DNA of 64,000 nucleotides from contig NZ_JAULSA010000002.1 in NCBI RefSeq assembly GCF_030518235.1, forward strand, positions 558,001 to 622,000, given 5' to 3'. The position numbers and the translations under genes were made by a program. Under the pieces are notes generated by a model. The model was not told the DNA's origin. It did no database searches and worked only from the letters and a program-made list of their open reading frames with translations. Source of the stretch: Saccharibacillus sp. CPCC 101409. GTDB taxonomy: Bacteria > Bacillota > Bacilli > Paenibacillales > Paenibacillaceae. Positions 11,116 to 20,593 of this stretch are shown here, in pieces (positions within the stretch are counted from its first letter, which is position 1; each line of letters begins with the position of its first letter).

Positions 11116-12135
11116 ATGGCCAAAATTACGATTCGAGATGTCGCCAGGGAAGCGGGAGTATCGATCTCCACCGTATCGAACGCGCTGAACGATGTGGACG
11201 TGCTGAACCCGGCGACGAAAATGCACGTGCTGGAAGTGGCGGAACGGCTGAACTATATTCCGAATCTGAACGGAAAAATGCTGAAATCGGGCAAGACCAT
11301 GATGCTCGGCTTCTTTACCACAAGCGTGGCGGGCCCTTACTTCTACAAACTGGTCGAGACCATGTCGCGCCAGTGCGAACGCCACGGCTACGGGCTGAAC
11401 GTGTTCGTCACCAAAGACAAACACGTTATCATGAGCAATATACTCGGGCGGCGGGTGGACGGCGTCATCATCTACGAAGAGCTGAAGATCGACGAAGACG
11501 ATATCGCCGTGATGGAGAAAGACCGGATCAAAGCCGTGTTTCTGGACCGGGAGTTCAAAGGCGAAACGATGGGCAGCGTGATCTTCGACTCGTATACGGC
11601 GGGCTACGAAGCGGCCAAGTACCTGATCGGGCTCGGACACAAGCGGATCGCGTATATCTCGGGCGTGGACACGATGTTCGACAGCGTGCAGCGGCGGGAA
11701 GGCTACCGGGCGGCGCTGCGCGAATACGGGCTGCCGCCGGACGACGATTATATCATCCAGGGCTACTTCGAAGAAGACAGCACGTTCAACGCGATCAAAG
11801 CGTTTATCCGCTCGTACGGGCACAAGCTGCCGGATGCGTTTCTGGCGGGCAACGACCTGAGCGCGATCGGCTGCATCCAGGCGCTGAAAGCCCACGGCTA
11901 CGAGATTCCGACCGATATCAGCGTCGTCGGCTTCGACGATATCGATATCGCGCCGTACTTCTCGCCGCCGCTGACGACGGTGCGCAACCCTATCGCGCGG
12001 CAGGGCATTCTGGCGATCGACCGGCTGGTGGGCATGATCCGCGGCGAAGAAGAAGGATTGTCGCAGAAGCTGCCGGGCGAACTGATCGTGCGCGGTTCCA
12101 GCCACGTCAATATCGGCAGGGCGGATCGAAGGTAA
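11116..12135 (+). CDS. LacI-family transcriptional regulator
   Basis: 339 residues. The N-terminal helix-turn-helix ITIRDVAREAGVSISTVSNALN (start of the domain at residue 4) with hinge helix is followed by a periplasmic-binding-like sensor domain (about 60-335; GFFTTSVAGPYFYKL, GYEAAKYLIGLGHKRIAYISG, VVGFDDIDIAPYFSPPLTTV). It sits directly upstream of an ABC sugar permease operon and a GH30 glucanase. Together with the repeated AAAACGTTTT palindromes this says it is the local repressor, released by an oligosaccharide imported by the transporter. The effector is unknown. Confidence 0.92.
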   Translation: MAKITIRDVAREAGVSISTVSNALNDVDVLNPATKMHVLEVAERLNYIPNLNGKMLKSGKTMMLGFFTTSVAGPYFYKLVETMSRQCERHGYGLNVFVTKDKHVIMSNILGRRVDGVIIYEELKIDEDDIAVMEKDRIKAVFLDREFKGETMGSVIFDSYTAGYEAAKYLIGLGHKRIAYISGVDTMFDSVQRREGYRAALREYGLPPDDDYIIQGYFEEDSTFNAIKAFIRSYGHKLPDAFLAGNDLSAIGCIQALKAHGYEIPTDISVVGFDDIDIAPYFSPPLTTVRNPIARQGILAIDRLVGMIRGEEEGLSQKLPGELIVRGSSHVNIGRADRR

Positions 12136-12170
12136 TCGGTCCGTCCCGGCTCCGGTGCCCGCTGCAAAAA

Positions 12171-12184
12171 TGTAACCGTTAACA
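12171..12184 (+). promoter_or_regulatory. cre site (CcpA catabolite control)
   Basis: TGTAACCGTTAACA fits the catabolite-responsive element consensus TGWAANCGNTNWCA at every position. It lies between the LacI gene and the first permease gene, so glucose should repress the ABC/GH30 operon through CcpA. Confidence 0.75.
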
Positions 12185-12234
12185 TGAAGAGAGAAGAATG
12201 TGGATCAAATCGGCTCATTTTTTTTATCCGTCAA

Positions 12235-12248
12235 TAAAAACGTTTTAA
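12235..12248 (+). promoter_or_regulatory. Second LacI-type operator
   Basis: TAAAAACGTTTTAA, sharing AAAACGTTTT with the operator before the lacI-type gene, lies 46 nt before the first permease gene. I could not assign a convincing -35/-10 pair here. Confidence 0.7.
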
Positions 12249-12293
12249 TCAATTTGAAACACTCATCATAGTAAGCGGAAAGGAGCGGCTCAT

Positions 12294-13271
12294 ATGGCAA
12301 AATCGGCTTTGGCTTCGCCGGACGGTCAATCGGCGGGCAAGCCGTCGCTGAAGCGGCGGGCCAAAAATTTCGCCATCGATTATTTCAGGCAGTGGGAGCT
12401 GCAAACGATGGTACTGCCGGGCGTTATTTTCATGATCGTATTCTGCTTTATCCCGATTTACGGCCTGACGATCGCATTCAAAAGTTATACCGTCATCGAT
12501 ACGCTGGACAGCGCTCCGTGGGTGGGGCTGGAGAACTTCCGCATTATTTTATCCGACCGCTACTTCTGGGATTCCGTCGTCAATACGCTCGCGATCAGCT
12601 TCCTGAAGCTTGCGATCGGATTCGTACTTCCCATTGTGTTGGCGATCATGATCTACGAAGTGCGCTTCAGCCGGTTCAAAAAGTTCGTGCAGACCATCTC
12701 TTACCTGCCGCACTTCCTGTCCTGGATCGTGCTCGGCGGGATGCTGATTACCTGGTTCTCGACGACCGGCCTGCTGAACCAGCTGCTGATGGGGCTGGGC
12801 CTGATCTCGCAGCCGCAGAATATCCTGCTCGATCCGGGGAAATACTGGTGGATCGCCGTGCTGTCGGATATCTGGAAAGAAGTCGGCTGGGGCACGATTC
12901 TTTACCTGGCGATTATGGCGAAGATCGATCCGACGTATTACGAAGCGGCCAAGATCGACGGCGCGAGCCGGATGCGGCAGATCTGGAATATCACGCTGCC
13001 CAATATGAAGATGATTATCAGCTTGAACCTGATCCTGACGGTGAGCGGCCTGCTCGGCTCCAACCTGGACCAGACGCTCGTGCTGATGAATTCCCAGAAC
13101 CGCCAAACGGCGGAAGTCATCAATTCCTACGTGTACCGCATGGGCTTGACGCAGGGCGATTTCTCGTACGCGACCGCGGTGGGCCTGGGCGTCTCGATCG
13201 TATCGGTGATCCTGCTCGTGACCGCGAACAAAGTCACCAGCAAGCTGAACGACAACCAATCCGTTTTGTAA
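12294..13271 (+). CDS. Sugar ABC transporter permease 1 (LplB-type)
   Basis: 325-residue inner-membrane permease of the carbohydrate uptake type used by Paenibacillaceae (LplB/YteP group). Six hydrophobic segments; the EAA loop is YYEAAKIDGASRMRQIWNITLPN near residue 220. A 35-residue soluble N-terminus (SVLASPDGQ-like region) precedes the first helix at about 42. It pairs with the permease at 13322 and the lipoprotein at 14271. No ATPase is encoded; a shared MsmX-like ATPase elsewhere is expected. Confidence 0.92.
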   Translation: MAKSALASPDGQSAGKPSLKRRAKNFAIDYFRQWELQTMVLPGVIFMIVFCFIPIYGLTIAFKSYTVIDTLDSAPWVGLENFRIILSDRYFWDSVVNTLAISFLKLAIGFVLPIVLAIMIYEVRFSRFKKFVQTISYLPHFLSWIVLGGMLITWFSTTGLLNQLLMGLGLISQPQNILLDPGKYWWIAVLSDIWKEVGWGTILYLAIMAKIDPTYYEAAKIDGASRMRQIWNITLPNMKMIISLNLILTVSGLLGSNLDQTLVLMNSQNRQTAEVINSYVYRMGLTQGDFSYATAVGLGVSIVSVILLVTANKVTSKLNDNQSVL

Positions 13272-13321
13272 AAAGATTCATATAAGACAGGAATCGGCGC
13301 AGCGCAAAGGAGGGCTTGGAT

Positions 13322-14209
13322 GTGAACCGACAGGCGGTAAAAGGAGATCTGGACAGCCGGGTCTTCGATACGATCAATATGATTCTGCTGGGACTGTTCG
13401 CGGTCGTGATTATCGTTCCTCTCTGGAACGTCATCGTGTCTTCGTTCAGCTCCGGCCGGTCGCTCGCGGAAGGCGGATTCATCTTCTGGCCGACCGAATT
13501 TTCCCTGGAGAATTACCGCGCGGTGTTCAGCGACTCGAGCATCTGGCAGGCGTTCTTCATCTCCGTCGCCAAAACGGGCCTCGGCGTCGTCACGCACGTG
13601 TTCTTCTGCGCCATGGTCGGCTACGGCCTCAGCAAGCGCTACATAAGAGGGCGGAGACTGTACGTCGCGATGGGCGTGATTACGATGTTCTTCTCGGGCG
13701 GGATGATCCCGACCTATCTGCTGATCAAATCGTTGGGCCTGCTCAATACGTTCTGGGTGTACATCATCCCGGCGCTGCTTAGCTACTACGACGTGGTGAT
13801 CCTGATGAACTTTTTCCGCAACGTGCCCGACTCGCTGGAAGAATCGGCGAAGATCGACGGAGCGGGCGACTGGCGCGTATTCCTCAGTATCTTTATTCCG
13901 CTGTCCATGCCCGCGATGGCGACGATTGCGCTGTTCAACGGGGTTTCGCAGTGGAACGACTTTATGACCACCAAGCTGTACATCACCGACCAGTCGCTGT
14001 ATCCGCTGCAGATGCTGCTCTACGATATTATCGTCCAGTCGCAAACGCAGTCCATGCAAAATATCGGCGGATCCGCGATTATCGAAACGACGACCAAAGG
14101 CGTGCAGCTCGCTACGATCGTGATCACCACGCTGCCGATCGTCGCCATCTATCCGCTGCTTCAGCGCTACTTTATATCCGGCATGATGCTGGGCGCGGTG
14201 AAAGAATAG
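13322..14209 (+). CDS. Sugar ABC transporter permease 2 (LplC-type)
   Basis: 295 residues, six membrane segments, with EAA loop LEESAKIDGAGDWRVFLSIFIPLSMP near residue 180. I start at GTG 13322 because AAAGGAGGG ends 7 nt before it; the TTG at 13316 is too close. Partner of permease 1 for import of an oligosaccharide. Confidence 0.9.
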   Translation: MNRQAVKGDLDSRVFDTINMILLGLFAVVIIVPLWNVIVSSFSSGRSLAEGGFIFWPTEFSLENYRAVFSDSSIWQAFFISVAKTGLGVVTHVFFCAMVGYGLSKRYIRGRRLYVAMGVITMFFSGGMIPTYLLIKSLGLLNTFWVYIIPALLSYYDVVILMNFFRNVPDSLEESAKIDGAGDWRVFLSIFIPLSMPAMATIALFNGVSQWNDFMTTKLYITDQSLYPLQMLLYDIIVQSQTQSMQNIGGSAIIETTTKGVQLATIVITTLPIVAIYPLLQRYFISGMMLGAVKE

Positions 14210-14270
14210 CAGATTGAACACAAGCGTGGATTCCCGGGCGTCCGCCTATTCGAATTGGAGGAGAACAAGT

Positions 14271-15911
14271 ATGATCGCAAATAAAAACGTTTTAAGAAAA
14301 AATGGATTTAAATTCGGCGCGGCGGTACTGACAACGGCGCTGCTGCTGACCGGCTGCGGAGGAGGAGGTTCGGGAAAAGAAGCGGCGAAAGTTTCGCTGG
14401 AAAACCGTTACGAGCTCGATCCCGAAACGCCGGCCTGGAAGCTGGACAAGAAAGAAGAGCCGACGCAGCTGACCTGGTATGTGAACGCGGACTGGTGGAA
14501 CACCGATTTCGGCAGCGACGTCGTGACCAAGAAGATCAAAGAAGACCTCAATATCGACATCAAATTCATTACGGGCGACGATACCAAGCTGAATACCTTT
14601 TTCGCCGGCGGAGACATGCCCGACCTGATTACCGTGTTCGACGCCAACTCCGCCGTTGCGCAGAAAGCCGCCAGTTGGGCGCTGCCGCTCGACGATCTGG
14701 CCGATCAGTACGATCCGTATTTCCGCAAAGTCGCCGCCGAAGACACGCTGAACTGGTTCCAGCTCAAAGACGGCAAGACTTACGGCTACCCGAACTACTC
14801 CAATACGCAGGCCAACTACGACGACGGCGAAATCCAGGCGACGACGGCGTTCGCGATCCGCCAGGATATCTACGAAGCGCTGGGCAAGCCGGAGATGGGC
14901 ACGCCGGAGCAGTTCGAGAGCGTCATGAAAGAAATCAAAAGCAAATACCCCAAGCTGATTCCGTTCGGCTTCAACGCGATCGGCGAAGGCACGGGCTCGC
15001 TGGGCGATACGCTCCAGGACTTCCTCGGCGTGCCGCTGGAGACGGAAGACGGACAATTTTACAACCGGAATCTGGATGAAGACTACCTGGCCTGGGTCAA
15101 AGCGCTGAACACCGTGTACCGCAGCGGCGGCATCAGCGACGACAGCTTCGCGGACGACGGAACGGCATTCGAGGAAAAAGTGAAAGCCGGCAAATACGCG
15201 ACGCTGCTGATCGGCGGTACGCCTCAGCTGAGCGGCAGTTTGCAAACGTTCAAAAGCGCGCATCCCGATCAGGCTTATATGGCGATCGACGGTCCGCAGA
15301 GCACGGAAGGACGCCAGCCGACGCTCAATCAATCCGGCATTACCGGCTGGATGGTCAACTATATTACCAAGCAGTGCAAAGACCCGGCCAAAGCGATGCA
15401 AATCTTTACGTACCTGCTCAGCGACGAAGGGCAGATTCTGATGCAGTACGGAATCGAAGGCGAGACGTACAAGAAGAACGCGGACGGCAAGATCGAGCTG
15501 CTGCCGGAAGTCAACGATATGCGCCTGAACAACTCCGACCAGTATAAAAAAGAATACCGGATGAGCGAGTTCATGTTTTTCGGCCACGACAAATACGCGC
15601 TGCTGAGCGACAACGGATCTCCGGAATCGATCAAACAGATGCGGCAGTGGGGCGAAGGCAAGCTGGTGCCGCACTTCGTGCTGGAAAATATCAACCCGGA
15701 CCAGGGCACGCCTCAGGCCCGCTCGCTGACCGCGATCAACACCAAATGGAACACGGCGCTCGTCAGCTTGATCCGCGCCAAAGACGACGCTTCGTTCGAT
15801 GCGGTGCTTAACGATTACAAGTCGTTCCTCGACCAGAACGGCTGGGAAGACATCGTCAAAGTGCGCAGCGAGAAAATGGCGGCGAACCGCGAAAAGCTCG
15901 GTCTCAAGTGA
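14271..15911 (+). CDS. Sugar ABC transporter substrate-binding lipoprotein
   Basis: 546-residue extracellular solute-binding protein, family 1 (LipO group). A lipoprotein signal with lipobox LLTGC near residue 25 is followed by a glycine-rich linker. ATG 14271 is preceded by GGAGG. Third copy of the LacI operator palindrome (14282-14295) lies within codons 4-8. The binding domain captures the sugar for the two upstream permeases; a GH30 glucanase follows, so a beta-linked glucan fragment is a reasonable but unproven ligand. Confidence 0.9.
   Translation: MIANKNVLRKNGFKFGAAVLTTALLLTGCGGGGSGKEAAKVSLENRYELDPETPAWKLDKKEEPTQLTWYVNADWWNTDFGSDVVTKKIKEDLNIDIKFITGDDTKLNTFFAGGDMPDLITVFDANSAVAQKAASWALPLDDLADQYDPYFRKVAAEDTLNWFQLKDGKTYGYPNYSNTQANYDDGEIQATTAFAIRQDIYEALGKPEMGTPEQFESVMKEIKSKYPKLIPFGFNAIGEGTGSLGDTLQDFLGVPLETEDGQFYNRNLDEDYLAWVKALNTVYRSGGISDDSFADDGTAFEEKVKAGKYATLLIGGTPQLSGSLQTFKSAHPDQAYMAIDGPQSTEGRQPTLNQSGITGWMVNYITKQCKDPAKAMQIFTYLLSDEGQILMQYGIEGETYKKNADGKIELLPEVNDMRLNNSDQYKKEYRMSEFMFFGHDKYALLSDNGSPESIKQMRQWGEGKLVPHFVLENINPDQGTPQARSLTAINTKWNTALVSLIRAKDDASFDAVLNDYKSFLDQNGWEDIVKVRSEKMAANREKLGLK
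14282..14295 (+). promoter_or_regulatory. Intragenic copy of the LacI-type operator
   Basis: TAAAAACGTTTTAA, identical to the operator at 12235, inside the start of the binding-protein gene. It could act as a roadblock or auxiliary operator; chance recurrence of a 14-mer is unlikely in this GC-rich context. Confidence 0.55.
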
Positions 15912-16003
15912 GCGGGAAGAGCGAACAGAGCAAGTAAAGAAAGAAAAGCAAGCAGCACAAAGAAAATGCGTTTATCCGTCATCATTGAAAAGGAGGAGTG
16001 AAC

Positions 16004-17362
16004 GTGCCTGGAATCAACATTTACCGCTCGAGCGGAGAAAACGAATTGTTTCGCGAAGTGACGCCGGAACGGATGGCGCAGGAAGCGGCCGGAGAGAAGC
16101 AGCCGGACGCGGCTTCGGCCGTCGTGACTTTGGATCCCGCGCGGCGCGGACAGCGTATGGACGGGTTCGGCGCTTCGTTTACCGACTCGGCCGCGTACCT
16201 GATCCATCAGGTGCTGGACGAGAGCAAGCGCGAAGAAGTCATGGTCAAGCTGTTCGATGCGGAGCGCGGAATCGGCCTGTCCGTACTGCGCAATCCGATG
16301 GGAGCGTCGGATTACGCGCGAAGCATCTACAGTTATAACGACCTGCCGGAAGGCGAAAGCGATCCGGAAATGGCGAAGTTCTCGATCGCACACGACGAAG
16401 AAGATATCATTCCGCTGCTGCAAACGGCGCTCAAGCTGAACCCCGCCGTCAAGCTGATGGCTTCGCCGTGGAGCGCACCGGGCTGGATGAAAAGCAGTGG
16501 TTCCATGCTGGGCGGACAGCTCAAGCCGGAGTATTACGCAGCATATGCGGAGTACTTTGTCCGTTATATCCAAGCGTTCCGGCAGCACGGACTGGATATC
16601 TGCGCGGTGACGCCGCAGAACGAATCGCTGTACGAACCGCTGCATTATCCGAGTATGCGGATGCCGGCATCCGTTCAAGCCGAATTTATCCGCGATCATC
16701 TTAAGCCGGCGTTCGTTCGGGCGGGAATCGATACGAAAATTCTGTGCTACGACCACAACTGGGACCGGCCGGATTATCCGCTCGAAGTACTGGAAGCAGC
16801 GCCGGACGCGGTGGACGGCGTAGCCTGGCACTGGTACGGCGGCAAGCCTGCGGCGCAGTCGCAGGTGCTGGAAGCGGCGCCGGGCAAAGAAGTACATTTT
16901 ACCGAAGGCTCCGGCGGGGAATGGATTCCTCCGTTCGAGCAGGCCTTCTCCAATGTGATACGCACAGGGATCGAGATCCTGCGCAATCACAGCCGATCGT
17001 TCGTGCTGTGGAATATGGCGCTCGACGAACATAACGGCCCGACCGTGCCCGGCTTCGGCCGGAGTACCTGCCGCGGCATCGTGCAGGTGAACCAGGCCAC
17101 CGGCGAACTGACGTATACGCTGGATTACTACGCGCTGGCGCATTTCAGCAAAGTCATCCGCCCCGGCGCGATGCGCATCGACTCGGACTGCGCGGACCTC
17201 GATATCCGCACAGCCGCGTTCGAGAACCCGGACGGCTCGCTCGGGATCGTGCTGTTTAACGACGGCGAAGAAACGTGTCGGGTCGCGTTGAACTGGCCGG
17301 ACGGAGAGGAGTTGGAGTTCGCGATAAGCGGCAAAGAAGCGATTTCGGTGCTGCGGCGTTAA
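16004..17362 (+). CDS. GH30 glucanase / glucosylceramidase-like enzyme
   Basis: 452-residue glycoside hydrolase family 30 enzyme without signal peptide, so probably acting on imported sugar. Motifs: MDGFGASFTDSAAYL, SPWSAPGWMKSSG, acid/base Glu207 in TPQNE, nucleophile Glu301 in HFTEGSGGEW, and a C-terminal beta-sandwich. GTG 16004 is chosen because AGGAGG lies 7 nt upstream; GTG 15998 is too close. Likely activities are beta-1,6-glucanase, beta-glucosidase or related. Last gene of the LacI-controlled operon. Confidence 0.88.
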   Translation: MPGINIYRSSGENELFREVTPERMAQEAAGEKQPDAASAVVTLDPARRGQRMDGFGASFTDSAAYLIHQVLDESKREEVMVKLFDAERGIGLSVLRNPMGASDYARSIYSYNDLPEGESDPEMAKFSIAHDEEDIIPLLQTALKLNPAVKLMASPWSAPGWMKSSGSMLGGQLKPEYYAAYAEYFVRYIQAFRQHGLDICAVTPQNESLYEPLHYPSMRMPASVQAEFIRDHLKPAFVRAGIDTKILCYDHNWDRPDYPLEVLEAAPDAVDGVAWHWYGGKPAAQSQVLEAAPGKEVHFTEGSGGEWIPPFEQAFSNVIRTGIEILRNHSRSFVLWNMALDEHNGPTVPGFGRSTCRGIVQVNQATGELTYTLDYYALAHFSKVIRPGAMRIDSDCADLDIRTAAFENPDGSLGIVLFNDGEETCRVALNWPDGEELEFAISGKEAISVLRR

Positions 17363-17481
17363 CGTCTACGGAGCATCTTTTGAAAAATTAGATATAAGCA
17401 ACACAGCAAAGCGCAGCCTCGGATATCGCGTTTCCGGCGGACTGCGCTTATGCTGCGATGATTTAGAGGATAATTCCCAAC

Positions 17482-17509
17482 GCTCCCGGGCCTTACAGGG
17501 AGCATTTTT
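17482..17509 (+). terminator. Terminator of the GH30 operon
   Basis: GCTCCC pairs with GGGAGC around GGGCCTTACA, followed by ATTTTT. A second hairpin AGCGCAG/CTGCGCT lies just upstream (about 17411-17450). Confidence 0.6.
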
Positions 17510-17523
17510 GAATGCGGCGGGAT

Positions 17524-18525
17524 TCAGGCGTCTAACCCTGTCAGTTCGCGCCGCTCCCGCAGCAGTTCGATAAATACGTCCAGTGCCCGGTTGCGAAAAG
17601 CCGAAGCCGTAACAATCGAGCATTGACGGATATGCGGCAGTCCGGGAACGTCGAGGATGCACAGCTCCCCGCTGTTCAATTCCCGCCGAATCGCCCACTT
17701 CGAAAACAGGCCGATGCCAAGACCAGCGATGACCGCTTCCTTGACGGCCTGCATGCTGTTGAATACAAGGACCTCCGACGGCACTACGCCCAGCCCGTCG
17801 AGCGCTTCGTCGGCGGCTTCGCGGGTGCCCGAACCGGACTCGCGCAGTACCCAGGCACAGGCGCTCAGCGCTTCCGGCACGATCGGTTCGAGGAACGGCG
17901 AGCCGCTTCCGCTTTGCCGATCGATGCGATTCAGATCTTCTCGAAGGCGCAGATGGAAAGGATTATTCGGCGGCGCCGGCCATTCGCCTTCGCGCCTGGC
18001 AAGGGGATGTTCCGGCGAAGCCGCCAGTAATATACGGTCCTCGGCCAACGCTTCGGCATGAAGCTCTTTTAGGTCGCGCGGATGACCTTCGACAATTCCG
18101 ATGTCCAGCTCGCCGGCGCGCACTTTGCTCGCGATAGAAGCGGTATTACCGATCGTCACGGAAGGGGCGACGTCGGGATAAGCGGCTTTCAGCCCGGCCA
18201 CGGCGCGCGGCAAAATATATTCGCCGAACGTATAGCTGGCTCCGATGAAGAGAGGACCTGCTGCACGGCTGTCCAGATCGTCGATCCGCTTGCGCATCCG
18301 GGCATGCAAATCGAGGATTTCTTTGGCGTGCGCATAAACGATCTCGCCCGCTCTGGTCATGCGTACCTGTTTGTTATTGCGTTCCAACAGCTGCGAGCCG
18401 ACCTCTTGTTCCAACGTGCGAATATGCTGGCTGACGGCGGGTTGGCTCATATGCAGCAAAGCGGCGGCACGGGAGAAATGTCCTTTTTCCGCGACTTTGA
18501 CGAAAACGCGAAGCTGCTGCTCCAT
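17524..18525 (-). CDS. LysR-family transcriptional regulator
   Basis: 333 residues; N-terminal winged HTH (FVKVAEKGHFSRAAALLHMSQPAVSQHIRTLE begins near residue 8) and a C-terminal effector domain (LFIGASYTFGEYILP, GELDIGIVEG). It resembles the CysL/YeiE group. An extra Pro/Arg-rich stretch of about 25 residues near 190-215 (EWPAPPNNPFHL onward) is longer than usual for the family. Ribosome site AAAAGGAGGG. Transcribed alone; the target gene is not obvious. Confidence 0.88.
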   Translation of the reverse strand: MEQQLRVFVKVAEKGHFSRAAALLHMSQPAVSQHIRTLEQEVGSQLLERNNKQVRMTRAGEIVYAHAKEILDLHARMRKRIDDLDSRAAGPLFIGASYTFGEYILPRAVAGLKAAYPDVAPSVTIGNTASIASKVRAGELDIGIVEGHPRDLKELHAEALAEDRILLAASPEHPLARREGEWPAPPNNPFHLRLREDLNRIDRQSGSGSPFLEPIVPEALSACAWVLRESGSGTREAADEALDGLGVVPSEVLVFNSMQAVKEAVIAGLGIGLFSKWAIRRELNSGELCILDVPGLPHIRQCSIVTASAFRNRALDVFIELLRERRELTGLDA

Positions 18526-18700
18526 GTTGGTCCCTCCTTTTGCAAAAGTTATGTCAGGTATATGAATTTACTTATCATAATAATTATAAAACATCAATTT
18601 GCTTATATACAGTGTAAAAGAAGAGTAAAGTGGGGAGACAGGAGACAGGCGGGAAGTCAGCATTCCGGGAAAGCTATCGCATGCACTCGAATCGGAAAAC

Positions 18701-18735
18701 AAAAAAACGAACCCCGATACCGATCGGAGTTCGCT
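18701..18735 (-). terminator. Terminator of the second ABC operon
   Basis: On the minus strand GCGAACTCCGAT pairs with ATCGGGGTTCGT, followed by seven T residues. Confidence 0.8.
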
Positions 18736-18768
18736 TGGGCAGAGGACCTCGGACGGCGGACGGGCTTA

Positions 18769-19599
18769 TCAGCCTTTAACCGCGCCGGCCGTAAGACCGC
18801 TCACAATATACTTTTGACAGAACAGGTACAGGATAAGCACCGGCAGCGAAGTCAGCACCAGATCGGCGAAGATCAGGTTCCAGTCGCGGCTGAATTTTCC
18901 GTAGAAGTTGTAGACCGACAAAGGCATCGTCCAGTCCGAGCTGTCCGTCAGGAAATACAGCGGAATCGTAATATCGTTCCAGACCGACATGAACACCATG
19001 ATCGCCACCGTCGCGTTAACCGGCAGGATCAGCGGGGTTACGATCTTGAAGAACACGCCCAGCGTGCCCGCGCCTTCCAGAAACGCCACTTCGTCGAGCG
19101 CTTTCGGAATCGAACGGATAAAGCCGCTGTACAGAAACACGCTGAACGCCGTATTGAGCGACGCGTAGATCAGGATCACGCTGGTGATGCTGCCGTAGAA
19201 GCCGAACCACTGCACGACGCGAATCGTGGTGATCGTGGACATCGGCGCAATCAGTCCCATAAAGAAGAACATGTACAGCACGTTCGCCAGCTTCGTATCG
19301 CGACGCGTCAGGATAAACGCCGCGGCCGACGAAGTGAAAATGTTCAGGATACAGGAAACGCCGGTAATCAGCAGGCCGTTCCAGAACGCGCGGGCCAGGC
19401 CGCCTTCTTTGAACACCGTTACGTAGTTGGAGAAATGCCATTCGCTCGGCAGGCGCAGCGTAAACTTCATGACTTCGATATTGTTCATGAAGCTGCCGAA
19501 GATCATGACGAGCATCGGCAGGATGATAATGAGCGACATCAGGATCAGGAAGCCTTCGACCAGGTACGTCCGCAGGGCGAGTTTTCGAGTATAATTCAT
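18769..19599 (-). CDS. Sugar ABC transporter permease (MalG/LacG-type)
   Basis: 276 residues, six membrane segments; EAA loop IPKALDEVAFLEGAGTLGVFFKIVTPLI near residue 155. Its ATG overlaps the stop of the upstream permease by one base (TAATG), so the pair is coupled. Belongs to the CUT1 carbohydrate uptake family. Third gene of the leftward operon starting at 21922. Confidence 0.92.
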   Translation of the reverse strand: MNYTRKLALRTYLVEGFLILMSLIIILPMLVMIFGSFMNNIEVMKFTLRLPSEWHFSNYVTVFKEGGLARAFWNGLLITGVSCILNIFTSSAAAFILTRRDTKLANVLYMFFFMGLIAPMSTITTIRVVQWFGFYGSITSVILIYASLNTAFSVFLYSGFIRSIPKALDEVAFLEGAGTLGVFFKIVTPLILPVNATVAIMVFMSVWNDITIPLYFLTDSSDWTMPLSVYNFYGKFSRDWNLIFADLVLTSLPVLILYLFCQKYIVSGLTAGAVKG

Positions 19600-20471
19600 T
19601 ATTCGGATACCTCCTTGCGGCGCATAAAGATCAGCAGCGGAATAGCGATAATCGTGACGGCGACGAACAGCAGCGTATTGACCGCCGTGCCCAGGCCCCA
19701 GCTGCCTTCGCCGAACGAACGCAGGATGATCGTACCGACGACCTGCGACGCGTTGCCCGGACCGCCGCCCGTCAGGACGAATACTTCGGAGAAGACTTTA
19801 AGCCCGCCGATCAGCGTCAGCATCAGGTTGATATTGAGCGCCGGGAGCAGGAGGGGAAGCGTGATGCTGCGGAAGCTTCTCCACGCGCCGGCTCCGTCGA
19901 TCGTCGCCGCTTCGTAATAGTCTTTCGGAATCGACTGCAGGCCGGCCAGGTAGATCGCCATCTGGAAGCCGGCATGCTGCCAGACCGACACCGCGGCTAC
20001 CGTCCAGATGACGATATGCGGATCGGTCAGCCAGTTGTGGCTCAGAAAGTCCAGGCCGACGGCGTTGAAGATCCGGTTGATCGTGCCTTCCGCGCGCAGC
20101 ATGGGCGTAAACACGATGCTGATGACCAGGACGCTCAGGATCGACGGGGAATAGAACACGGCGCGGAGAATATTGCGCGTTTTAAGCCGCATATTGAGGC
20201 CGACCGCCAGCGCCAGACCGATCAGGTTTTTACCGATAACGGTCGCGACCGCGAAGATCAGCGTATTTTTGATAGCGAGAATCAGGGTCTTGTCCGTAAA
20301 AATGCGTTCGAAGTTGGCCCAGCCGATAAACTTGAGCCCGATGCGGTCGAGCCGCCAGTCGGTAAACGAGTAGTATAAACCGGCAATCGCCGGGACGACG
20401 AAAAAGATCGAATAGACAAGCAGTGCGGGCCAGACCAGGTAGTACGAGTATAGTTTTCTCGATATTTTCAT
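19599..20471 (-). CDS. Sugar ABC transporter permease (MalF/LacF-type)
   Basis: 290 residues, six membrane segments; EAA loop IPKDYYEAATIDGAGAWRSFRSITLPLL near residue 195. Second gene of the operon, downstream of the binding protein, with GGAGTG before ATG 20471. The ATPase is again missing from the operon. Confidence 0.92.
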   Translation of the reverse strand: MKISRKLYSYYLVWPALLVYSIFFVVPAIAGLYYSFTDWRLDRIGLKFIGWANFERIFTDKTLILAIKNTLIFAVATVIGKNLIGLALAVGLNMRLKTRNILRAVFYSPSILSVLVISIVFTPMLRAEGTINRIFNAVGLDFLSHNWLTDPHIVIWTVAAVSVWQHAGFQMAIYLAGLQSIPKDYYEAATIDGAGAWRSFRSITLPLLLPALNINLMLTLIGGLKVFSEVFVLTGGGPGNASQVVGTIILRSFGEGSWGLGTAVNTLLFVAVTIIAIPLLIFMRRKEVSE

Positions 20472-20593
20472 CTTTTCACACTCCGATTCGCGCTAGGAGC
20501 AAACGGGGACCGCTGCCGGACCCCGCCTGCCGCTGAGCGCCTTTTTAAGCGTTTCTCTCTGCGGTTGCTTCTATTGAATTAGGAATCTTTAAA

